Source: Apteryx mantelli (lineage: Eukaryota; Chordata; Aves; Apterygiformes; Apterygidae). Taken from it: a DNA stretch of 64,000 nucleotides. Positions 24,047 through 35,685 of the stretch are shown here, piece by piece (within the stretch, counting starts at the first letter, position 1; every line of letters starts with the position of its first letter). The stretch covers positions 3,792,001 through 3,856,000 of the forward strand of contig NW_027118693.1 in NCBI RefSeq assembly GCF_036417845.1, read 5' to 3'. Both the position numbers and the translations under genes were made by a program. The notes beneath the pieces were generated by a model. The model saw only the letters and a program-made list of their open reading frames with translations. It ran no database searches and was not told the origin of the DNA.

Positions 24047-27000
24047 GAAGAGATTTTGTAAGTAAGTGGAGGGAAAAGGGAGGGGGATGGAACAAATGAT
24101 TAGGATTCATTTGCTGAAATTACACCTTTCTTTCTTAGCAGTGTGAAGTTTCACGAAACCACACCAGTTTCTCTCCTGAAATATATAACCATGATAAAAC
24201 CTAAACCTTTGATAGGGAAGCCTTTCAAATGGTCTAAAAGCACTTTACAAACCCTGGTGAATACCCTGGTGATGGCGTTTTCTAAGTGTGGAAACTGAGA
24301 CAGAAAGCAACAAGCTGAGGACTTCCTCCTTCCTTGGCACACCAAATTCTCAAGACGGTTCGCCTTGCTCCAGTTTGGATGCAGCTTCTCCTTGTCACAC
24401 AATCTCGTTTGCCTGTTTATTTTGGTGGCAGAACTTTGTTGAACCTCTTTGCCTTTAGAAAGAGACAGAAAACAGGTGGAACAAATAAAAAGAGAACAAT
24501 AATGGCTTTATTTCTCTGCTAAGTGGCACTTACTTCTCCCCATTAACCTCCTGGTAAGGACAAGAACATAGACAAAATAAAGCCTATATTACCCACCTAA
24601 CATCAGCTCTCTTTTAAACTGCAACAAAATCCAGAATATTGGTCAGTAATTTAATTGTTGAGTAACAATGCAATTGTCCACAGGTCAAGCTTAATGAAAT
24701 AAATGCCCAGTGCTTATGACACAATGCTGTCAGAGCCAATACTTCAGCTAATAGAACAGCCTCATGCAGTGGAATTGTTTCGTCCACATATAAACATTTG
24801 TAACTTAAATGCCCTAAGCTGAGGGCATTGCCCACCCTCCTGTGATAGTCTAGAGGATTATATCATCTCCTCTTATGCTAGTTGTCCATAGTACTTCAGA
24901 GGAATTATGCTGAGCATAGGAGGCTCATCTGTTTAATAGGAAATGCCAGGTGCGCTGAACCACATGCTGGGCAATGTGTTATAATTTGTGCAAGTGAGGG
25001 ACTTTTGATCAGTGAAGCCCGTCCTCTGCAGCCCCATGGATTAGACCTTAAGTTCTTTCCAACCCCTTCACCAAACAAAAGCAAACAAAAAATCCTTTTC
25101 TCTAATCCTTGTCATGGTATTGCCATTTTGTAATTTTCATGGATTCATTTTCATTCACGATTTGCAAGACAAATATGTTGTTTTGGAATGAGAATCAAAA
25201 GCAGTATTTGTTTATTCATTTTAAATAAAAATAAGAGATTTTCATTCTGAGAGACTTTTTTTATTGTTTAAATCACTCACTCCCAATAGTATAGAAACAC
25301 AAGATGGATGAGTTTAGTCTTAAATGCCTAGCATGGAAATTTTGAAGGTAATTAGTTGGATGACTCCTATCCCCTTTAAGTTGGCAAAGAATCCCACCAA
25401 GACATCTTCAGTGAAGAGACTTTGGAATCACAAGCAGTGCTTTAACTTAGCTATCTTTGACATCTTATTGTGAAAAATCCTCCCCAAACTCACTGTGGCA
25501 CTAATGGCTCTGATATTTCTGGGTAGATAGCTACAGTTTGACTATCTGTGGGAGCGCCACACCTCTGGTTACAGCATAGAAATAACAGAACCTCACTGTT
25601 TGTCCACTGCTGCCTCTACACCAATATCTTAGGTGCTTGCTTTGCTCTGATGGCATGGCCTCCAGACTGTTCACCTTATTTACACCAGGGAAAAGTCCAG
25701 GTGCAGTTGTGGGATAGTTCATTCAGGAATTTGCTTCTTCCATTGAAGGAACAGGTCACTGCAAGAGCTGCCCCTTGCAAGGGGTACAAACAAGACCGTG
25801 CTGGGTGTTGCTTCCTCTGCTCTGTGCAGACATCAAACTGTATTTTATGCCCTAAGGCATGCAGCACATATCCTCACTGCCACACTACAAAACAAAACAA
25901 AGCACGCATTTTGTCAGCGGTGATCAACAGCCCTCACTTGATTTCATGTGCTTTGAATGGAGGAAGCACACACAAAACGACATGAATGTGTCTCTGGGCT
26001 GCAGGGGCACTACGTGGGCCAGCAGACACCCAGGAGACCCAGAAGTTAAGCAATATGAGCAGCATTTCCTGACAACAGGGTCTGCTTCCTGTAATAAATG
26101 TGCACAGTAAATAACAGACTTTCTTCTGTGGATAAAGGTCCCCTAAATAGCTACCCACCTCCTTGATACCTGAGCTGGATAAATAATGGATTTTTTTTTT
26201 AATAGGTGTATTGAAAATGAAATAAGTAATTAAAAAAAAAGGTGGACTTTGAGGACTTTGCTAAATGAACACAGAAATATTCTTGTCCACTGCAAACACT
26301 TTCTTAGATCTAAAATGTTACGTTCCTTCTGAAAGTACTGACAACAGAAGTTGCATTCACCCCAGCCAGCGAGAGGGTGGCTCTGAAGCTCTTGTGTTGC
26401 CTACTCCTGTAAAGGCATCAGTAACATGCTCCATGAATGTGACAGGAGAAAGTAAGTGCCCAGAGTAAGTTTCTAAGATCTGCATGAGAGAACGTACGCC
26501 AGAAATCATTTGCATTCCATTACTTTCTTTCCAAAAGACTCTGCCCATGCTGCCATCCAACAGAGTAGGTCTTCTTTCTGTGTAAAACTTTCAAACATTT
26601 TTGCTTCCTTCTAACAGAAATATGATGATATTCCTCTTTAGTTTCCTCCTAAATTATAAACCAGCGCAAGTGAGATAAATAATTTTCTACAGCTGCCTAT
26701 TCCTGTTCCCAGGTATAAAGGGAGGCCAAATAATTAACACAAACTAAGACAGCTCAACTCCACAAGTGCAAAGGCCACCCTACCAGACTTCTGCTAAGTC
26801 ACTGTTTTCACAGAGGGACTCCATATGATCTTTTGATAATGCACCCTACAAGCTTGGGAAGAGAGTTTCCCCTGTGTCAGTATGATTCCAGCCTCCTCAG
26901 TTTGTTGTGTGATAAGCACAAAAGAACAATCTACGGATAAGCAGCTTGTAGCCGCATAGGGGCCCTCTTCCCTTTCTGCTCCCTGCAAGGCATGGACCTG

Positions 27001-27382
27001 GCAGCATATTTCAAGCACTACGCAAGTTCAAGACGGAAGCATATTCTGGAAAAGGAAATAAGGGATGGAAAGAGAATGGTCATGAAGGGACAAATGTTGA
27101 GAGAGGAAGATAGAATTAAAATTTTCAGAACTACCTCTTCATGCCATGATAGCGACTTCTTTAATCCTGTAAACATTACTACACATCTGGCACACCTGCT
27201 TCCCAGCTATCCTAAACACAGGAGTTGTTCCAAAGCTATATTAGAACAGGAAAATATTAAAACTCAGTTTGCTCTTTCTCAGATCAGGTGACAACAGGCT
27301 GCTCAGTTTTGGAATCTATATCTCCTGAACACATCTACTTCATGCAGATCACTGAACCATCTCTCTTGGGCTGAAGACGCAC
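24047..27382. other. AT-rich non-coding stretch
   Basis: 3' flank of the OR gene; AATAAA-type hexamers occur near 24,485 and 24,576. No other gene or clear repeat was recognised. Confidence 0.4.
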
Positions 27383-28648
27383 ATTCACAGAATCACAGAA
27401 TTGCTGAGGTTGGAAGGGACCTCTGGAGATCATCTAGTCCAACCCCCCTGCTCAAGCAGGGTCACCTAGAGCACATTGCACAGGATTGCATCCAGGCGCG
27501 GTTTGAATATCTCCAGAGAAGGAGACTCCACCACCTCTCGGGGCAACCTGTTCCAGTGCTCTGTCACCCTCACAGTGAAAAAGTTTTTCCTCATGTTCAG
27601 ATGGAAGTGTCTGTGTTTCAGTTTGTGCCCATTGCCTCGCGTCCTGTCGCTCGGCACCACTGAAAAGAGTCTGGTCCCATCCTCTCGACACCCTCCCTTC
27701 AGATACTTGTACACGTTGATAAGATCTCCTCTCAGTCTTCTCTTCTCCAGGCTGAACAGGCCCAGCTCTCTCAGTCTTTCCTCATAAGAGAGATGCTCCA
27801 GTCCCCTAATCATCTTTGTGGCCCTTCGCTGGACTTGCTCCAGTAGTGCCACATCCCTCTTGTACTGGGGAGCCCAGAACTGGACGCAGTACTCCAGATG
27901 TGGCCTCACCAGGGCTGAGTAGAGGGGCAGAATCACCTCCCTCGACCTGCTGGCAACACTCTTCCTGATGCAGCCCAGGATACCATTGGCCTTCTTGGCC
28001 ACAAGGGCACATTGCTGCCTCATGCTTAACTTGGTGTCCACCAGCACTCCCAGGTCCTTCTCCGCAGAGCTGCTCTCCAGCAGGTCAACCCCCAACCTGT
28101 ACTGGTGCATGGGGTTATTCCTCCCCAGGTGCAGGACCCTGCACTTCCCTTTGTTGAACTTCATGAGGTTCCTCTCTGCCCACCTCTCCAGCCTGTCCAA
28201 GTCTCTCTGAATGGCAGCACAGCCCTCTGGCGTATCAGCCACTCCTCCCAGTTTTGTATTGTCAGCAAACTTGCTGAGGGTGCACTCTGTGCCTTCATCC
28301 AGGTCATTGATGAAGAAGTTGAACAAGACTGGACTCAGTACTGACCCCTGGGGGACACCGCTAGCTACAGGCCTCCAACTAGACTCTGCACCGCTGATCA
28401 CAACTCTCTGAGCTCTGCCATTCAGCCAGTTCTCAATCCACCTCACTGTCCACTCATCTAACCCACACTTCCTGAGCTTGTCTATGAGGATGCTATGGGA
28501 GACAGTGTCAAAAGCCTTGCTGAAGTCTAGGTAGACAACATCCACTGCTCTCCCCTCATCTACCCAGCCAGTCATTCCATCAGAGAAGGCTATCAGATTG
28601 GTTAGGCATGATTTCCCCTTGGTGAAGCCATGCTGACTACTCCTGATA
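27383..28648 (-). mobile_element. CR1 LINE, 5'-truncated, with most of the reverse transcriptase
   Basis: The 3' end carries two copies of the octamer ATTCTGTG (plus TCACAGAATCACAGAAT at 27,385-27,401), the hallmark of CR1. An uninterrupted frame on the minus strand (28,575 to 27,466, and open further 5') encodes the reverse transcriptase from [15 protein letters not shown] through [15 protein letters not shown], then the C-terminal part with [24 protein letters not shown] and NRLPREVV, ending in LDAILCNVL. The catalytic FADD box reads FADN, so the enzyme should be inactive. Similarity stops near 28,648 (GCCATGCTGACT), so the 5' two thirds are missing. This is the youngest-looking CR1 in the window and the reference used for the others. 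Confidence 0.95.
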
Positions 28649-29331
28649 TAGAATATATACAGCTCACTCTTAAATCTTCAGATATTGTGCCCATAAAGGG
28701 AAACACCTGGTCTTTCAAGCAAAAGATTACAATTGACTTCTAACAGATAAACCTCTCCTGCTTATACACTAATCAAGGTCACATGTACAGGAAACACTCA
28801 AAGACGACAAAACCCCAAACCACCTTTTTAAACCAGGACACTTTTGTAGTATACTTTCCTTTGATCACACAAGTCACTAAGCCTTTAACTATGGCAAGGA
28901 ATTCCCTCCACCTTGAATCTACATATAGTCTGCATTTTAAAAATTCTTAAGAAATGGCTTTTTACTACTACTATAAAAGCTCAGTATTGGCAGAAGTTTT
29001 TCAAGCACGCAAAGGTATTGATGCCTCAGTTTACCTAAAGATAAATTCAGCAGAACCCATGTCCTAGGTTAAAGGAAGGCAAAGAAACCCCATCCTTGCC
29101 TCTATTTATACATTTTCTGTTAGGGGGGGTTCTTTCTGAATAGCCTACTGTAAAGCAGAGGGGCAGTAGAATTTTACATTAAAACATTTAGAGTTTACGC
29201 CTAACCTCTCCAAAGAAATCCAATTGCTCTTAAAGAATCAATTATAAAAGTCCAATGGTAGAGAGCCCAGTTAAGAGCCACCAGTGCCAACAACTTACAT
29301 ATTATGCCAACGCATTAAGTATTGCCACCAT
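28649..29331. other. Non-coding stretch, likely 3' UTR and flank of the minus-strand gene
   Basis: No canonical minus-strand AATAAA was found. A donor-like GTAAGT (minus, 29,297-29,298) and a small possible exon (29,035-29,063, flanked by AG and GT) exist but do not fit the preferred frame; see findings. Confidence 0.35.
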
Positions 29332-29459
29332 TTAGACTCTGTACAAGAGCAGGGAGGAGAATGCTTCACAGGCAGGCAGTTGCTCCTCCTCTTCAGTAGA
29401 TTCCTGGGCAAAATGTTGCTCATCATCATCAGCGGAGGATGGGGAATCGCTGCTGTAGA
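29332..29459 (-). CDS. Exon G, terminal coding exon of the minus-strand gene
   Basis: Acceptor GGAAACATGCAG (AG at 29,461-29,460). It completes a Val codon and encodes 41 residues rich in Ser, Asp and Glu, ending SSLLLYRV and TAA. Using instead the AG 18 bp upstream (TGCTTGCAG), which also fits exon F, shifts the register and gives an unrelated basic, Met/Pro/Cys-rich frame. The acidic version continues the character of exon F and is preferred. Confidence 0.6.
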
Positions 29460-32400
29460 CTGCATGTTTCCATCTGCAAGCATTTCAAAGGCAATAACAA
29501 AAACAAGATTAGGTCACACTAAGTCAAAAATCAAGTGCAGTCTACCCCAGAAGGTACTGTGAGATCTATGACGTTTCCAGCCCGTTATGTGTATTTGTCG
29601 TGCATCTGATTTCAAACTGCATTACATGTTCTTCCTTGGGAGAGCAAAATTCCATCTTTGTTGGGAAGTTAAAAAAAAAAAAAGAAAAGAAAAAGCACAT
29701 GGTACTTATATGCAGCTTGACTTTGGCATATGATAGGCCAGAGCCTTGCAAAGTAACTGTAAAGCCTTGCGAAGTAACTGCATTTGTGAATCTATTGCCC
29801 CTGATTTCCCCTGAACTTCGTATTCACAGCTGTTACCAAAAACAGCAGGACAAGTCAAGAAGGGAGCTCCTGAGAGAGCTTCAATTAATTACGATGCATA
29901 CAGGATGATAATTATGATGCATACAAGTTCTGGCTTGAACCTTTTTATAGGTTTTTATTCCCCTCGTTCAAGCCTTGCACAGGCTGCGGAACGTGGGCGA
30001 GGTGCTGCCTTCACGAGGTATTGCATAATTACACCTCTTCCTCAAGGCATGATCAGCTCAACTACTGCAACATCCTCTTCTGTCCTGAAGTACAGCCTTG
30101 CCCCACTCAGATCCATTCAGAAAGTTGCTCTAAAGGTCATCTTCTGAACTTATTCCCTTCATCGCAAAGCGCATTCTCCTGAAACCCTTCAAGTTTCTTC
30201 TCTCACAGCAAACAGAGTTGCTAAGGCCTTTCATGAATTACCCTCCTTCCTACATTAGTTCCCACTGAGTGCCCAGAAAACAGCTCTGAATTCTGAGCCG
30301 GCCCTGACAGCACCTCTCACTGACTAACCCCTCAATACAAAAATGCAGAAGCATGTTCTCTTCTCAGCTGCCACCTTCACACTTGGGAGAAGGTTTGCAT
30401 ATGCACCTGGCAGTCTTCCTTGCCTCCTGAAAATTCTTGCTGGGCTGCTCAAAACTCATGAAAACTCTCAGGCTACTGCTGCAGTGAGAGCAGTGCTCAT
30501 CATTCAGAGTAGGACTGTGCATTTCCTTGTATTCCCACCTCTTGACAGCCATCTCTTGCCTTTTCTCTTGTGCTCGGTTATAAGCATTTGGGAAAAGGAC
30601 TGGTTTTGTTTGCTGACTCTCTGTCCGGAGCTTACCGGCAGGGCCCTGCAGTCCCTGACTATGGCTTGTAAGCACTAAGGCTTCTAGTAGTTCAACTCAT
30701 TTCAGCTGTTTCAGAGGAGGCTTTTGGCCAGAACACAGTAAAGAAAATTGAAAGCCAGAACTAACCTGCACTGCCATCTTGAGTGTCAGTGATTTCATCA
30801 TCACTTCTCCTCGGGAGTACATATCCAAGTTTTCCTAATGACAAGAAACAAGAAGGGTCAGTCACAAACATGCAGAAAATCTGACATATGCACACTTGGT
30901 GCCTACACAGTAATTTTATCAAGGCTCTGCATGGACACAAAAGATGAGCATGCAGTTCTACGATGCAGAAAGCAAGGAAGCATTGCTGGAATCCAACCAT
31001 CTAGTTTTACCTATTTTCACAAGAGGCACATTCTCTTTTAGGCCTATATCTGTCAGTCTAAGAGAGATGAGAAAATGGATGCATATTTTAAGACAAGAAG
31101 AAAACCTGTACTTTTAAATTCAGTTCATGGCCTACTTTGTCTCTCTGTTAACATGTTGATTCATGGCCCAGGACAAGTTTAAAAACAACAACAACAAAAA
31201 ACAAAAAACCAAAAAAACCCCAGACGTCCACAGAGATTCCTGAAGTATATGAATTTATCTTTGCTTTTTATCCTAGAGTTCACAGAATCACTGAATGGTT
31301 GAGGTTGGAAGGGACCTCTGGAGATCATCTAGTCCGACCCTCCTGCTCAGGAAGGGTCACTTAGCACATGTTGCCCAGGACTGTGTCCAGATGGCTTGAA
31401 TATCTCCGAGGAAGGAGCCAACCACAGCAGGCATTGCCCACACCAAGGCACCTAGGACAGGAGCCTGGAAGGTCTTGAAGGTGCTGAGCTTCAAAGGGAG
31501 CTGAGCTGAAAACACAAGGCGAAACAGATGACAACACGAATCAGGCAATCGGAACACCATGGTGTGCGTTTGACTGGCTGCAAGATGGCTGTTGGCATGC
31601 AAGCGTGCTTAAGGAAGGCAAAGTGTTAAGAGAGAAAGCACGAGTCAACTTTCAAGGACAATTAGATGTACGGGGCTGCCAGTTTATGGCGGACAGTGCA
31701 GACAGCTTCCTAACACTGACTGCTGAGCAGGAAGCCTGAACTCTGACAAACAGGCCTTTCAAGTATCCTGTGAAAGTCCATGAGCACAGAAGCAAGGCAG
31801 CTGCTAGGGGTTTCATGTCGAGACTCCACACTGGACCAAATTAGGCCCCTAATTCCAGCACCTACTCAAACATAATTACAAAACCCATATATCTGCATAA
31901 TAACGTCAGACATGTAAAAAGAAGTACTTGTGGGCTATTATTTAAATAACAAACAAACAGGATTAAAAAAAAAAAAACTCTTTGGGGCAAGAGTAAATGT
32001 GTACACATGACATTGTTACAAAGTGCAGGCTACAGAAGAAAATTGTTTGTCAGCAAACCAATTTAACCTGACCTCTCTGCAGGCCACCGTTCAGGACACC
32101 TTCACAAGTTACATACCTCCAATTTTCTAGAGAAGGTCCAGAAAAGAAACTACCTTGATATAAACAATGGAACGGGGCTTGTCCAGAAAAGATGTGATTT
32201 GCTTACTTGGTTTGGAAGCTCTGCCAGCATAAAACAAACAAACAAGAAAACAAACAATAAACCAGACACATACACCAAAGAGTTACAAAGGGATTATTGA
32301 AGAGTCTTAAGTAAAGGGCTCCAAAGGGTGCACAAGGAATTTATCTTCCACCGTTACTGCAAACAGCAGGACACTACAAAGGTCACCCCTAGGAGAAGGC

Positions 32401-34780
32401 AGTTCAGACTACGCCTAAAACAGCCACTGGCACACTGAAGGCTCTCATTCACTTTCAACATGCGTTTTCCCTTTCACAAAAACCTTACAAAGCCACTTCA
32501 GCCAGTAACTAGCCAGGAGGGTTGTTTCCCCCCCTCCCTTTTTTTCTTCTTTCTTTCCAGAGAGAGCTGCTTGTATTCTACAGCTTCCGACAGAAGCTAT
32601 ATTAGCATAAATGCTCCAGCTGATTTAGACTTCCTCGACCAAAAGATCTTAGACTTTCAGCTGAAATGCTCTCGCTGCTGCCCATGGGGAGAGGCACACA
32701 GCCAGAAAACAATGCCTGGAGTCCAGGGCACTCTGCTGATGCGGGCATCTCTCCTGCTGGCACTAGAAATAGTGTATCCCGTCACATTCACTCCGCACAG
32801 ATTATATCCTACCTAGGGCTAGCCCCCATGACACCTCCTCGGGCCCCTGGCTGCACAGCTGGTCACCAAGAGAAAAGAATGGGGGACAAGCCTCACCATT
32901 TCAGCAACAATGGGTTAGTAGAAGAAGCAGAGGTTTCCAAGGCACCTGACACCTTAGAACAAGAACGCCCATTAATTACTTGAATAAGGTGTAACTCCTG
33001 ATTTTCTCTTCCCTGCTCGAGTCTGGCCAGGGTCCTCCACACATGGCTCAATGCTGAGGAAAGAACAGGCACAACAGGGTTGGGCAGCCACAGGCAAGTC
33101 TCTTGCAGACCGAGTGCCCTGCACAGGGCCCTGACTCCCAACATTACCTTTCAGCTCCCAAATTTCTCCCCTCCAAGCATCTTGCAGATCCTCTCCAACA
33201 GAAACACGGGAAGGTCTCTTGAGGGGCAGCTACTGCCACTGCTGCAGCATCTCAGCAGCCCCACACACCTCGCCCAGGCTACAGCCCGCTCACACACAGC
33301 TACTTCTCCCACCACAGCGTCTTCAGCCTCTTTCTCACAGGCCTTCCAGTAACACCCCCTTCGAGCACCCAAGGTTTCTGGTGTTACTAGCAACAGCATA
33401 CTACCCCGGCCTAGATGTAAAGCTTGCTGCCTTCCTCAAGGAAAGCAACACACTAAAGGTTACTAAGCCATCCCAGATCATAAGCAAACATGGAAATCAC
33501 TACCTCTGTTAGCTCCAGAAAAAGAAGAGTCCACCTAGGACAGGAAAGAAAAGACGGAAAAGCAACTCAGACACTCACTGAAATAACATCCTGCTAAAGC
33601 AGGGCTCAGGATCTAGGTCTTTCAGTAAGTCTCAGCTGCACACTTCCTCACCAGGCACAAGGCAATAGTCAGGTGAAAGATTTCGTCAGCTGATACAAAG
33701 ATGGAGTCTTGCAAGTAGTTCTGCTTCATGAACAGAGACTGAAAGCGGTTTCTAAGTTTTCTTCTAGTTGCTTTCAAAAAGACTAGGCAATACTGTAAGG
33801 ATTCTTCAATCTGGGTTCAACAAAAAAATCACTTCTTTTCCTTTCTTTTGCTCCCAAACCCAGCTGCTACCATCACTACTGGACCATCTCCCTTTTGTGT
33901 CAGGTGCACAAAAACTTCCTACAACACAACTGAGAGCCTTAAGCGCACCTTCCACTGAACACATGGAATAGTTGCTGTCAATTTACTACTAACGTCAAGC
34001 AGAAAATATTGGGGGCTAGAGGGTAAATGCAAATCTATTCCTACTAAAATACATTCTCATTCAGCATGCTTGGTATTTCAGAAGGCAAAACTCAAGGTGG
34101 CAGAAGACTTCTGTGTCCTCCAGTTCAACTTTTAGCACGTGAGTTTCAGGCGAGTTGTCTTCAGTCACAGCTTGCACACATCAGCTCTCCTGCAGAGAGA
34201 AAGAACAAGTCAACATTCTCAAGGTGACATTCAGAGAGAACTACAGTTTCAATACCTGGCTGCAGTAACAATACCTGCTCTTAAACAGAAGCACATCCTG
34301 CTCCAGGTTTTGGAGAGCACTCCCCATCCATGAGACTCTTGTTCTGTCCATCTTTATCAAACACTTGGGGGGTCAGAAGTAGTTTAATCACACAGGAAGA
34401 TCCATTTTCTCTTCACAGTTCAGAAATGAATGGGGAAAGCTTGGATTTGCTAAAGCAGCCACAGCCAGGGCACACAAATGGACCAGAAGCAGAAGCAAGG
34501 AAAAATCAATCTATGCTCATCTACCTCTGTCCTCCACAGCAATGCACACCTCCACGAGAGGGTTACGCTCTGGCTTTACCATTTAGGTTTAACCAAGGGC
34601 CTGGGAGAAAGGAATAAGGACACTTGTGTCAAGGAATACTGGAAACAAACTGACAAAATGGGCCCTAACCTGTAAATCCTTTCAAAATGCTCTCCATGCA
34701 GGGGTGTGTCCAGGTCTTTCTCCTTGCTCTAGTAAGGACACTGCCCATTTGTGGCATCCTTTTACTTTCCACCTTAGCAA
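29332..34780 (-). CDS. 3' part of an unidentified multi-exon gene (seven exons, 193 C-terminal residues)
   Basis: Seven exons on the minus strand join with canonical AG and GT borders and one continuous frame: 34,780-34,670; 33,782-33,652; 33,534-33,504; 32,220-32,154; 31,057-31,011; 30,834-30,766; 29,459-29,332 (stop TAA at 29,334-29,332). Lengths are 111, 131, 31, 67, 47, 69 and 128 nt; the split codons agree at all six junctions. The product is basic at first (LTRARRKTWTHP, ATRRKLRNRF), mixed hydrophobic in the middle (DEIFHLTIALCLVDSSF) and acidic at the end (SDDEITDTQD; SSADDDEQ; ESTEEEEQ). There is no signal peptide; the middle is too short and mixed to call a membrane segment. I do not recognise the family. 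The first exon starts in mid-codon behind a good acceptor, so more exons should lie to the right, beyond the satellite. A decayed pseudogene is unlikely, given intact splice sites and frame. Confidence 0.7.
30766..30834 (-). CDS. Exon F of the minus-strand gene
   Basis: 69 nt. The acceptor is TTGTTTCTTGTCATTAG; the donor GCAG/GTTAGT. It encodes KLGYVLPRRSDDEITDTQ and the start of the acidic tail. Confidence 0.72.
31011..31057 (-). CDS. Exon E of the minus-strand gene
   Basis: 47 nt. The acceptor tract TTTTCTCATCTCTCTTAG is strong and the donor is AATAG/GTAAAA. It encodes LTDIGLKENVPLVKI, with an Arg codon shared with exon D and a Gly codon shared with exon F. Confidence 0.7.
31279..31420 (-). 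mobile_element. CR1 3' end fragment in an intron
   Basis: The plus strand starts with CACAGAATCACTGAATGG-type sequence, then GGAAGGGACCTCTGGAGATC and CTGCTCAGGAAGGGTCA, matching the last 140 bp of CR1. It sits between exons E and D of the minus-strand gene. Confidence 0.85.
32154..32220 (-). CDS. Exon D of the minus-strand gene
   Basis: 67 nt behind a long T-rich tract ending ATGCTGGCAG; the donor is ATCAAG/GTAGTT. In the chained frame it gives LPNQVSKSHLFW and TSPVPLFIS. A second frame is also open here, but does not connect to exons C and E. Confidence 0.65.
33504..33534 (-). CDS. Exon C (31 nt microexon) of the minus-strand gene
   Basis: The acceptor tract CTTTTCTTTCCTGTCCTAG is strong and the donor is ACAGAG/GTAGTG. 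It encodes VDSSFSGANR plus one base of the next Glu codon. Confidence 0.65.
33652..33782 (-). CDS. Exon B of the minus-strand gene
   Basis: 131 nt. The acceptor is TATTGCCTAG; the donor CCTG/GTGAGG. It completes the Val codon split with exon A and encodes 43 further residues (FLKATRRKLRNRF through FHLTIALCL). A nearer CAG acceptor upstream would bring an in-frame stop and is rejected. Confidence 0.7.
34670..34780 (-). CDS. Exon A of the minus-strand gene
   Basis: 111 nt. The acceptor tract TTCCTTTCTTCCTGTAG precedes it on the minus strand, and the donor is ACAG/GTTAGG. It encodes residues 1-36 of the recovered part (starts AKVESKRMPQMG, ends ILKGFT). The other two frames have stops. Confidence 0.7.
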
Positions 34781-34873
34781 CTACAGGAAGAAAGGAAGCT
34801 ATCAAAACCACATGAACTCTGCAAAGACGTCTTAAGCTCAGGACCTGCTCTTTTCACAGTCCTTGTTCTTGCT

Positions 34874-34913
34874 CAGAACTGGCCTATCAGGCACTGAGCC
34901 ACAACTGACCTCA
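34874..34913 (+). repeat. Left-edge partial unit of the 65 bp satellite
   Basis: About 36-40 bp (CTGGCCTATCAGGCACTGAG, then CCACAACTGACCTCA) match a satellite unit. Sequence further left does not continue the repeat, so this is the left border of the array. It lies 94 bp from exon A. Confidence 0.85.
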
Positions 34914-35685
34914 TGTCACGCTGTCATGCTATGAAGGTTCGATAGCAACGTCTGAGACAGTAATATAATAATAATAAAAAAGATGTTTATTTCCTCACAC
35001 AGGTTCTTGGATTAGTAACATCCATTAAAATAATGCGATTACTAATTTAGGAAGGATAACACAGAACCATCAGTTACTAATTTAGAAAGGATAACCTGAA
35101 ACCGTCGATTACTGCGTTATTAATTGGAAGGACTGCTTATCCCTACTTGAAAGCTTTCTTGTTCACTCTCCTAGTGAGAGGGCTCTCAACCTCGAGGAGT
35201 TACCTTAACCCAGCGTCCCAGGAAAAGGGGAGGGAGGGAGTACTCACGGTCAGGCCAGAGAGGATGATCAGGTCACGTTCCCATCCCTGCTCAAACTCTC
35301 CTAGCTCCCAAGTCTCTTCTTATGCGGCTGAGGTGCTGGGCAAACACTGCTTTTGCTGACTTTTGCGAGTTTCACAATCACAGGACTGTTTGTTTGTCTA
35401 CTTGGGGGGACCCTGCTAGCGAGGCAAGACCACAACACCTCCCTATTGTTTCTTCCCTCCCCAGGGGTCCGTGCAGATTCCAGGTGGCAGACTTCTTCAG
35501 TCTTGTTAATGCTGCCATTCTGCAGCCTGCACATATCAATCCTTGCGCATATCGGTTGGTAGAGGATTTTAGTCCTGTTAAAGTCCTCTGTTCAACAGCT
35601 TTGTGCACGTCAGCTCTTATGCTTTCAGTTCTTCTGCATATCAATTGACAAATTTCAGTCTTGTTAACTCTTCACTCCCCCGTCA
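34914..35685 (-). mobile_element. Solo-LTR-like insertion inside the first satellite unit
   Basis: The 772 bp segment begins TGTCACGC and ends CCCCCGTCA (TG..CA). It is flanked by CCTCA (34,909-34,913) and TCTCA (35,686-35,690), a 5 bp direct repeat with one mismatch. Removing it restores a normal unit (TGACCTCACAAACACAAAC, a variant found elsewhere in the array). An AATAAA on the minus strand 72 bp from the left end suggests that the element reads leftwards, with U5 at 34,914. There are no internal virus genes. Class and family were not identified. Confidence 0.65.
34986..34991 (-). promoter_or_regulatory. Candidate poly(A) signal in the LTR-like insertion
   Basis: Minus-strand AATAAA (plus TTTATT), followed on the minus strand by a T-rich stretch. 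It is in the same orientation as the gene whose exon A lies about 200 bp further on. Confidence 0.4.

Noticed and set aside
30050..30150. Plus-strand piece reading NYCNILF, reminiscent of a LINE reverse-transcriptase C-terminus
   Set aside because: The similarity is a few residues only and the frame breaks at once; not enough to call a repeat. It lies in an intron of the minus-strand gene.
34139..34191. Candidate minus-strand exon behind TTTCTCTCTGCAG
   Set aside because: All three frames stop within about 50 nt and no good donor follows.
34536..34611. Candidate minus-strand exon between CAG and GTAGAT
   Set aside because: Acceptor and donor look fair, but all three frames contain stops.
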